From positions 1 to 12,309 of the forward strand of contig NZ_JALEXO010000186.1 in assembly GCF_022780145.1 (NCBI RefSeq): a stretch of DNA of 12,309 bases, in the 5' to 3' direction. Below the pieces are notes generated by a model. That model was given only the letters and a program-made list of their open reading frames with translations, had not been told where the DNA came from and did not search any database. The first letter of the stretch is position 1; each line of letters starts with the position of its first letter. This document shows, one piece after another, positions 1 through 5,151 of this stretch. Origin of the DNA: Intestinibacter sp. GTDB lineage: Bacteria; Bacillota; Clostridia; Peptostreptococcales; Peptostreptococcaceae. The position numbers and the translations under genes were made by a program.

Positions 1-1256
1 TCCATGTATATAGCATCGGCTTCTCTTAATATATCACATTTTTCTTTTGTAACTTCACCGATAACTCTTATTCCAAGACCTGGTCCTGGGAATGGATGTC
101 TGAATATTAATTTTTCTTCTATTCCTAATTCTAGACCTATTTTTCTAACTTCGTCTTTGAATAATTCTTTTAATGGTTCAACTATTTCGAAAGCTATATC
201 TTCAGGTAGTCCACCTACATTGTGGTGAGATTTTATAGTTGCAGATTCTCCGCCAAGTCCACTTTCTACTATATCAGGGTAGATTGTACCTTGAACTAAG
301 AAGTCCATTTTACCAAGTTTATTTGATTCTTCTTCAAATACTCTTATGAATTCTTCACCTATTATTTTTCTCTTTGCTTCTGGTTCAGTTACACCTTTTA
401 ATTTACCTAAGAATCTATCTTCAGCGTTAACTCTTATTAGGTTCATATCGAAAGTATCTCTGAATATTCTTTCTACATCGTCACCTTCATTTTTTCTAAG
501 AAGACCGTGGTCAACGAATACGCAAGTTAAGTTGTCACCTATAGCTTTGTGAACTAAAACTGCTGCAACAGATGAATCAACTCCACCACTTAATGCGCAA
601 AGAACTTTTTTGTCTCCTATAGTTGCTTTTAATTCTGCAACCTTGTCGTTTATGAATGAATCTGTAGTCCAGTCTCCACTTACTCCACAAATATTATATA
701 AGAAGTTTTTGATTATCATGTATCCTTCTTGTGAATGTTCTACTTCTGGATGGAATTGAACTCCATATAATTTCTTTTCTACGTTTTGAACAGCTGCAAC
801 TGGACAATCATCAGTATAAGCAACTATTTCAAATCCTTCTGGTATAACATCAACTCTGTCTGTATGACTCATCCATACTGTGTTAGTTGTCATTCCTTCA
901 AATAATTTTGATTCTTTGTAAGTTATAGCAGTTTTTCCGTATTCTTTTTCAGCTGCTGTACCTTTTCTTACGTTTCCACCTAAAGTATGGCACATTGTTT
1001 GAAGACCATAGCATATTCCAAGTATTGGAATTCCTGCTTCATATATATCTCTTGCCATTTTTGGAGAATCTTCTAAATATGCGCTATTTGGTCCTCCAGT
1101 AAATATTATACCTTTTGGATTTTTAGCTTTGATTTCTTCTATGTCTGTTTTGTAAGACATAATTTCGCAATATACATTATTTTCTCTAACTCTTCTAGCG
1201 ATTAATTGATTGTATTGACCTCCGAAGTCTATAACAAGAACTAATTCATGTTTCAT
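1..1256 (-). CDS. guaA: GMP synthase (glutamine-hydrolysing), 3' end cut by window edge
   Basis: Converts XMP to GMP in the cytoplasm with ATP and glutamine, the last step of guanine nucleotide synthesis. About 418 codons are present; the family is about 510 residues, so the C-terminal dimerisation part is missing only because the window ends. Seen in the translation: an N-terminal class I glutamine amidotransferase domain with the nucleophile Cys82 in GICYG and its partners His169 and Glu171 in QFHPEV; then the ATP-pyrophosphatase P-loop SGGVDSS at about residues 223-229; and near the edge the family motif RHPFPGPGLGIR. The ATG overlaps the guaB stop by one base (TAATG), and its AAGGAG ribosome binding site lies inside the last guaB codons. 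Translational coupling and co-transcription with guaB under the upstream riboswitch are therefore likely. Nothing is broken in the visible part. Confidence 0.97.
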   Translation of the reverse strand, partial: MKHELVLVIDFGGQYNQLIARRVRENNVYCEIMSYKTDIEEIKAKNPKGIIFTGGPNSAYLEDSPKMARDIYEAGIPILGICYGLQTMCHTLGGNVRKGTAAEKEYGKTAITYKESKLFEGMTTNTVWMSHTDRVDVIPEGFEIVAYTDDCPVAAVQNVEKKLYGVQFHPEVEHSQEGYMIIKNFLYNICGVSGDWTTDSFINDKVAELKATIGDKKVLCALSGGVDSSVAAVLVHKAIGDNLTCVFVDHGLLRKNEGDDVERIFRDTFDMNLIRVNAEDRFLGKLKGVTEPEAKRKIIGEEFIRVFEEESNKLGKMDFLVQGTIYPDIVESGLGGESATIKSHHNVGGLPEDIAFEIVEPLKELFKDEVRKIGLELGIEEKLIFRHPFPGPGLGIRVIGEVTKEKCDILREADAIYM

Positions 1257-2725
1257 TACATCATTTCTCCTTGTACACTATAATTTGGTGCTTCTTTTGT
1301 TATTCTTATGTCATGAGGATGACTTTCTTTTAAAGAAGCTGCAGTTATTTTTACAAACTCTGCATTTGCTTGTAATTGTTCGATAGTATTAGCTCCACAG
1401 TATCCCATACCTGATTTGATTCCGCCTATCATTTGGAATACTATATCTTCTGCTTTACCTTTGTAAGCAACCATACCTTCTACACCTTCTGGAACTAATT
1501 TCTTTTGTCCTTCTTGGAAGTATCTATCTTTTGAACCATCTTCCATAGCTGCTATAGATCCCATACCTCTGTAAGTCTTGTAAGATCTACCTCTATATAG
1601 AACTATTTCTCCTGGACTTTCTTCAGTTCCTGCAAACATTGATCCCATCATACAAACATTAGCACCTGCTGCTAAAGCTTTTACTATATCTCCAGAATAT
1701 TGGATTCCACCGTCTGCTATTATTGGTATATCGTATTTTTTAGCTACTTCATAGCAATCCATTATAGCTGTTATTTGAGGAACACCTATACCAGCAACTA
1801 CTCTTGTTGTACATATAGAACCAGGTCCCATACCTATTTTAACACAATCTGCACCAGCTTTGATTAAATCTTCGCATCCTGCAGCTGTTGCAACGTTACC
1901 TGCTATAACTGGAAGATCTGGATAAGCAGCTTTTACTTTTTTAAGGGCATTTATTACGTTTGTTGTATGTCCATGAGCACTATCTAATACTATTATATCA
2001 ACTTTTGCTTTGTAAAGAGCATCTACTCTTTCTAATAAGTCATTTGTTATACCTACACCAGCACCACAAAGAAGTCTACCTCTCTTGTCTTTTGCTGAAT
2101 TTGGATATTGTATTTTCTTTTCTATATCTTTTATAGTTATTAATCCTTTTAAATGACCTTCATCATCTACTATAGGTAATTTTTCGATTCTATGTTTTCC
2201 TAATATTTCTTTTGCTTCTTCTAAAGTAACACCTTCTTTAGCAGTTACTAGACGTTCTTTTGGTGTCATAGCTTCTTCTATAAGTCTAGACATATCTGTT
2301 TCGAACTTGATATCTCTGTTTGTGATTATACCTATTAATATATTGTTTTCATCTACTATTGGAACACCTGATATTTTGTATTTTGCCATTATGTTATCTG
2401 CATCTTGAATTGTGTGACCTTTTGATAAAGAGAATGGATCTACGATTAATCCACTTTCACTTCTTTTAACTCTATCTACTTCTGAAGCTTGTTTTTCGAT
2501 TGACATGTTTTTATGAATTATACCTATTCCACCTTGTCTAGCCATTGATATAGCCATTTTAGATTCTGTTACTGTGTCCATACTTGCACTCATTAGTGGA
2601 ATATTTAATTCGATATCTTTTGTTAATTTAGTTTTTGTGTTGATTTGTGATGGTAAAATTTCTGATTTTTGTGGTATTAATAATACGTCATCAAAAGTTA
2701 AACCTTCTTTTACGATAGTTGCCAT
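1256..2725 (-). CDS. guaB: IMP dehydrogenase
   Basis: Oxidises IMP to XMP with NAD+, the committed step of guanine nucleotide synthesis. The 489-residue product has the usual full length. Domain order: start of the catalytic TIM barrel (residues 1-90, with the LTFDDVLL and SASMDTVTE motifs), a tandem CBS (Bateman) insert at about 93-205, then the rest of the barrel. The catalytic cysteine is Cys305 in GPGSICTTR. The mobile flap carries Arg402-Tyr403, and GGIKSGMGYCGA follows at about 434-445. The ATG has an AAAGGGG ribosome binding site 8-9 bases upstream; the ATG seven bases further upstream is out of frame. The gene lies downstream of a promoter, a guanine-type aptamer and a terminator, so transcription should fall when guanine is plentiful. 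It forms an operon with guaA. Confidence 0.98.
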   Translation of the reverse strand: MATIVKEGLTFDDVLLIPQKSEILPSQINTKTKLTKDIELNIPLMSASMDTVTESKMAISMARQGGIGIIHKNMSIEKQASEVDRVKRSESGLIVDPFSLSKGHTIQDADNIMAKYKISGVPIVDENNILIGIITNRDIKFETDMSRLIEEAMTPKERLVTAKEGVTLEEAKEILGKHRIEKLPIVDDEGHLKGLITIKDIEKKIQYPNSAKDKRGRLLCGAGVGITNDLLERVDALYKAKVDIIVLDSAHGHTTNVINALKKVKAAYPDLPVIAGNVATAAGCEDLIKAGADCVKIGMGPGSICTTRVVAGIGVPQITAIMDCYEVAKKYDIPIIADGGIQYSGDIVKALAAGANVCMMGSMFAGTEESPGEIVLYRGRSYKTYRGMGSIAAMEDGSKDRYFQEGQKKLVPEGVEGMVAYKGKAEDIVFQMIGGIKSGMGYCGANTIEQLQANAEFVKITAASLKESHPHDIRITKEAPNYSVQGEMM

Positions 2726-2822
2726 TTTGCATTACCCCTTTCATTTAATTATTATATTAGTTATGTTTAAAATATTTAAATATTATGATTTTGTATATAA
2801 ATTATTTTTAATATTTATTAAT

Positions 2823-2882
2823 AAAAAAGCCTCTATAGTAACTTCCATCATTTTTGCAAAAGTGAAATTACTATACAGGCTT
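2823..2882 (-). terminator. Intrinsic terminator in the guaB leader (riboswitch expression platform)
   Basis: On the minus strand the arm at 2882-2864 (AAGCCTGTATAGTAATTTC) pairs with the arm at 2846-2827, about 19 bp with two imperfect positions. A run of U (plus-strand A at 2823-2828) follows directly. It sits about 100 bases upstream of the guaB start, in the leader rather than after a gene, so it is an attenuator. Its 5' arm is also the 3' partner of the antiterminator described separately. Confidence 0.85.
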
Positions 2883-2969
2883 CTAACACCATGATGTAGC
2901 CAACTTACTGGGATCTAATATCAGCCGGTAAATTTACTTAAGATGTCGCAAGATATAATAATTCCACTC
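2860..2969 (-). promoter_or_regulatory. Predicted antiterminator helix of the guaB purine riboswitch
   Basis: The minus-strand segment 2969-2953 (GAGTGGAATTATTATAT), which includes the 3' strand of aptamer helix P1, can pair over all 17 positions (13 Watson-Crick, 4 G-U) with 2876-2860 (GTATAGTAATTTCACTT). That second segment is most of the 5' arm and part of the loop of the terminator hairpin. P1 plus terminator and the antiterminator are thus mutually exclusive. This fits an OFF switch in which ligand stabilises P1 and frees the terminator. The roughly 76 bases between the arms can form a smaller hairpin (2928-2934 with 2902-2908). Pairing is read by eye, without an energy calculation. Confidence 0.7.
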
Positions 2970-3035
2970 ATAGTCCAGATATTTACGGTATCTAGGTAGA
3001 AACTCTCAGACCATATTACTGAGCATATACGAGTG
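2965..3035 (-). promoter_or_regulatory. Purine riboswitch aptamer, guanine/hypoxanthine type
   Basis: On the minus strand all parts of the purine aptamer are visible in order. P1 is CACTCGTA (from 3035) paired with TATGAGTG (ending at 2965). P2 is CTCAG/CTGAG with an AATATGG loop. The conserved core GTTTCTACC follows. P3 is TAGATA/TATCTG with loop CCGTAAA. The junction is GACTATG. The GG of loop 2 and the CC of loop 3 are placed for the known kissing interaction. The ligand-pairing position (74 in B. subtilis xpt numbering) is C in GACTATG, which is the guanine/hypoxanthine class; adenine sensors have U there. It lies between a promoter and the guaB leader terminator, fitting feedback control of GMP synthesis. 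Confidence 0.95.
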
Positions 3036-3071
3036 ATTTATTATAATTTTATTCTATTTGAATTGAATATT

Positions 3072-3100
3072 AATTTATCAAAAATCATGAACATTGTCAA
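3072..3100 (-). promoter_or_regulatory. Probable sigma-A promoter of the guaBA riboswitch leader
   Basis: On the minus strand a perfect -35 TTGACA (3100-3095) is followed after 17 bases by TAAATT (3077-3072), a 4/6 match to the -10 box. The start point would fall near 3065, about 30 bases before the aptamer. The promoter begins only five bases after the larC stop codon. A second TATAAT at 3045-3040 has no good -35 and would start transcription inside P1, so it is less likely. Confidence 0.6.
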
Positions 3101-3105
3101 TGAGT

Positions 3106-3549
3106 TTAGAAAAATTTTTCGTTTATAATAGAATTTATTTCGTTAAAAATTTGATTTAATGGTATTTTTTCCTTTTTTGCTATTATTTTACAATCTTCAT
3201 ACTCTGGTGTTACTTTAATTAATTTTCCATTTAAGTATCCTAGCTTTATTTGTATATCGCCGTATTTAGTAGTTATTTTAGAAAATCTTCTATATAATGT
3301 AGCTCTATTGAGCTTTTGATATCTAACACCAAATGTAGAGGTCTCAGATAATAATAGTTCGGTAAATTTATCTATATCCTCTTCATTACATATAATAGTT
3401 ACCTTATAAGCAGGTCTATTCTTTTTCATGAAAATACTCTCTGTATATATATCTAGTGCTCCTTCTGATAAAGCCTTCTCATATAGATAAGAATACATCT
3501 CTGAGGACATATCATCTATATTTGCGATAATTTCACATACTAGATTTTG
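3106..3549 (-). CDS. larC: LarC C-terminal part (LarC2), read by -1 frameshift from larC1
   Basis: Encodes the C-terminal 147 residues of LarC, the CTP-dependent cyclometallase that inserts nickel into the pincer nucleotide cofactor. The frame has no convincing start of its own. The first ATG (3510) lacks a ribosome binding site, and the conserved family sequence already runs upstream of it as CEIIANIDDM, matching the NIDDM-type motif of full-length LarC. KKNRPAYKV at about residues 28-36 after that ATG is also typical. The open frame reaches back to the A-run at the end of larC1, one base out of register. I therefore read it as the second half of one protein made by -1 shifting at 3549-3555, giving a fused LarC of about 390 residues. 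In Lactobacillus (Lactiplantibacillus) plantarum the homologous larC1/larC2 pair is known to be joined by programmed frameshifting. Confidence 0.85.
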   Translation of the reverse strand, partial: QNLVCEIIANIDDMSSEMYSYLYEKALSEGALDIYTESIFMKKNRPAYKVTIICNEEDIDKFTELLLSETSTFGVRYQKLNRATLYRRFSKITTKYGDIQIKLGYLNGKLIKVTPEYEDCKIIAKKEKIPLNQIFNEINSIINEKFF

Positions 3550-4277
3550 TTTTTTTTTACACCTATAAAGGTTCTAAGAATATTTGGTGCTTCGAATTTT
3601 TTGTATCCGATTCCATAGCCTATTTGTTTTGTCTCAAATTCTATTTCGTCGACAAACTCGTCACACATAGTTTTTATAATTGCAGCTCCTGTTGGAGTTG
3701 TGCATTCTCCTGTTACGTTGTTGAACTTAACTGGAACATCCTTTAGTATCTCTGCTACTGCCGGTGCTGGCACTGGAATAACTCCATGAGCGCATTTGAC
3801 AAATCCTGAGCCTAGAGGAATCTTAGTTGCGTATATTTTATCTACACATAGTAAATCTATCAATATACAAGAGCCCACTATGTCTACGATAGAGTCTATA
3901 GCTCCCACCTCATGGAAATGTATCTTGTCGATAGTTGTACCGTGTACCTTAGCTTCGGCTTTTGCTACCTCCATGAATATTTTCTTTGCATTTTCTTTTA
4001 TGTCGTCATTTAAAGAACTATGTTCTATTATATCATATATATCAATTAAATTTCTATGCACGTGGTTTTCTTTTGTTATTACATTTACATTTGTTCCTTT
4101 GATGCCATTTTCAAATTTGTCGTTTATTTCTATTTCAAATTCATCGTTTAAATTTAGTTTGCTTAATTCTTCTAAAAATATTTCCTTTGGAACACCTAAA
4201 TTTAATAAAGTCGATAAAGTCATATCTCCTGATATCCCGATTATTATATCAAAATATAATATCTTCTCTTCCTTCAT
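3540..4277 (-). CDS. larC: LarC N-terminal part (LarC1), nickel-pincer cofactor synthesis
   Basis: N-terminal 245 residues of LarC, the nickel insertase/cyclometallase that completes the nickel-pincer nucleotide cofactor. Visible family motifs are GISGDM at about 14-19, the histidine-rich HFHEVGAID at about 120-128, and CTTPTGAA at about 192-199. The frame stops at a TAG just after the A-run; conserved LarC sequence continues in the -1 frame (larC2). I chose the ATG at 4277. It has GGAGG five bases upstream and gives the N terminus MKEEKILYFD. The TTG at 4289 in the same frame lies on top of that ribosome binding site and is unlikely. The gene begins 13 bases after the larB stop, so the two are co-transcribed. 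A product stopping at the TAG would lack the C-terminal domain. Confidence 0.9.
   Translation of the reverse strand: MKEEKILYFDIIIGISGDMTLSTLLNLGVPKEIFLEELSKLNLNDEFEIEINDKFENGIKGTNVNVITKENHVHRNLIDIYDIIEHSSLNDDIKENAKKIFMEVAKAEAKVHGTTIDKIHFHEVGAIDSIVDIVGSCILIDLLCVDKIYATKIPLGSGFVKCAHGVIPVPAPAVAEILKDVPVKFNNVTGECTTPTGAAIIKTMCDEFVDEIEFETKQIGYGIGYKKFEAPNILRTFIGVKKNKI
3549..3555 (-). other. Slippery heptamer A_AAA_AAC for -1 frameshifting in larC
   Basis: On the minus strand the run of nine A (3558-3550) followed by C reads GTA AAA AAA AAC in the larC1 frame. It contains A AAA AAC in exactly the register needed for a tandem -1 slip. After the slip, reading continues CAA AAT CTA GTA TGT GAA into larC2. 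A Shine-Dalgarno-like AGGTG (3564-3560) lies just upstream. A weak AT-rich stem (3545-3537 with 3521-3514, one bulge) starts three bases downstream. Either could stimulate shifting. The zero-frame TAG follows two codons later. Transcriptional slippage adding one A would give the same frame. Confidence 0.75.
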
Positions 4278-4290
4278 ATAATCCTCCAAA

Positions 4291-5034
4291 TTAGTCTAAT
4301 TTATTTATAGTTGCTGCTAAATACCCTGCACCGAATCCATTGTCTATGTTAACTACTGATATTCCTGATGCACAGCTATTTAACATCGCCAAAAGTGCAG
4401 TAATACCGTTAAAGCTTGTGCCATATCCAACTGAAGTCGGAACTGCTATTACTGGTACATCTACCATTCCTCCGACAACACTTGGTAGTGCACCTTCCAT
4501 TCCTGCCACAGCTACTATTACCCTAGCTTGTTCTATAAGGTGTCTCTTATTTAACAATCTATGTATCCCTGCTACACCTACATCGTAAATTCTCTCTACA
4601 TCATTTCCTAAAAATTTTGCTGTGTAATATGCTTCGTCAGCTACAGCTATATCAGATGTTCCAGCTGCAAGTATAGCTATTGTTCCCTTTCCTACCTTTT
4701 TTATTTCATGATTTTTTATCATCAATACTCTTGATAACTCATCATATTCTACATTATCGTATATTTGCTTTAATTTTTCTGCTGTTTCTTTTCTGCATCT
4801 TGTACCTAATACGTTGCTTTGTTTTTTTAGCAAAACATCAACTATTCCTATTATATGTTCGTCTGTTTTTCCTTCACAGTAAATGACTTCTGGAAATCCA
4901 TTTCTAAGCTCTCTGTGATGGTCTATATTTGCATAGCCAAGGTCTTCATATGGTAAATCCTTAAGCTTCTCTACTGCTGTATCTATATCTATTTCATCAT
5001 TTTTGACTGATTCTAGTAATTGTCTTACATCCAT
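4291..5034 (-). CDS. larB: LarB, pyridinium-3,5-biscarboxylate mononucleotide synthase
   Basis: First enzyme of nickel-pincer nucleotide synthesis. It carboxylates the pyridinium ring of nicotinic acid adenine dinucleotide and hydrolyses the phosphoanhydride to release the biscarboxylate mononucleotide. The C-terminal half is a PurE-like domain with AAGTSDIAVADEA (about 123-135), VAGMEGALPSVVGG (about 176-189) and PTSVGYG. Cys221, in NSCASG just before VVNIDNG, sits at the number reported for the catalytic cysteine of L. plantarum LarB. I start at the ATG at 5034 (247 residues): it has GAAAGGGG ten bases upstream and gives MDVRQLLE, the usual family start. The ATG at 5064 has no ribosome binding site and lies at the predicted transcription start. 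It is followed 13 bases later by larC. larA and larE are not in the window. Confidence 0.93.
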   Translation of the reverse strand: MDVRQLLESVKNDEIDIDTAVEKLKDLPYEDLGYANIDHHRELRNGFPEVIYCEGKTDEHIIGIVDVLLKKQSNVLGTRCRKETAEKLKQIYDNVEYDELSRVLMIKNHEIKKVGKGTIAILAAGTSDIAVADEAYYTAKFLGNDVERIYDVGVAGIHRLLNKRHLIEQARVIVAVAGMEGALPSVVGGMVDVPVIAVPTSVGYGTSFNGITALLAMLNSCASGISVVNIDNGFGAGYLAATINKLD

Positions 5035-5070
5035 TGATTTAGTGCCCCTTTCAAATTTCTTCATTTATAA

Positions 5071-5099
5071 ATTATAACTCTATATTAAAAAAATTTGAA
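5071..5099 (-). promoter_or_regulatory. Predicted promoter of larB-larC
   Basis: On the minus strand -35 TTCAAA (5099-5094, 4/6) is separated by 17 bases from a perfect -10 TATAAT (5076-5071). The start point would be near 5064, leaving a leader of about 30 bases with the larB ribosome binding site. Most of the promoter lies inside one arm of the long inverted repeat at 5074-5130. Confidence 0.6.
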
Positions 5100-5130
5100 T
5101 AAAACAAATACTTTTTTAATATAGAGTTAT
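5074..5130. repeat. Long perfect AT-rich inverted repeat between ggt and larB
   Basis: Arms 5074-5092 and 5112-5130 are perfectly complementary over 19 bases. After a 2-base bulge the helix continues for 5 bp more (5093-5097 with 5105-5109) around a 7-base loop. Read on the minus strand it lies just after ggt and has an A-run before and a T-run after the inner stem, so it may act as the ggt terminator despite its lack of G-C pairs. It also covers the -35 and spacer of the larBC promoter, so it could be an operator or insulator. Confidence 0.7.
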
Positions 5131-5151
5131 CGATTATATAAATATTTAATT

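Noticed and set aside
2574..2894. Plus-strand open frame of 106 codons across the guaB start and leader
   Set aside because: It overlaps guaB and the riboswitch terminator, has low-complexity hydrophobic content and no ribosome binding site.
3040..3045. TATAAT as the guaBA -10 box
   Set aside because: It lacks a matching -35 and would start transcription inside aptamer helix P1; the TTGACA-17-TAAATT promoter further upstream fits better.
3106..3510. LarC2 as an independent gene starting at ATG 3510
   Set aside because: No ribosome binding site, and conserved LarC sequence continues upstream in the same frame to the slippery A-run.
4278..4289. TTG start of LarC1 at 4289
   Set aside because: The TTG overlaps the GGAGG ribosome binding site that serves the ATG at 4277.
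5035..5064. Longer LarB start at 5064
   Set aside because: No ribosome binding site precedes it. It coincides with the predicted transcription start, and the downstream ATG at 5034 has AAAGGGG, the family N terminus and places the catalytic Cys at 221.
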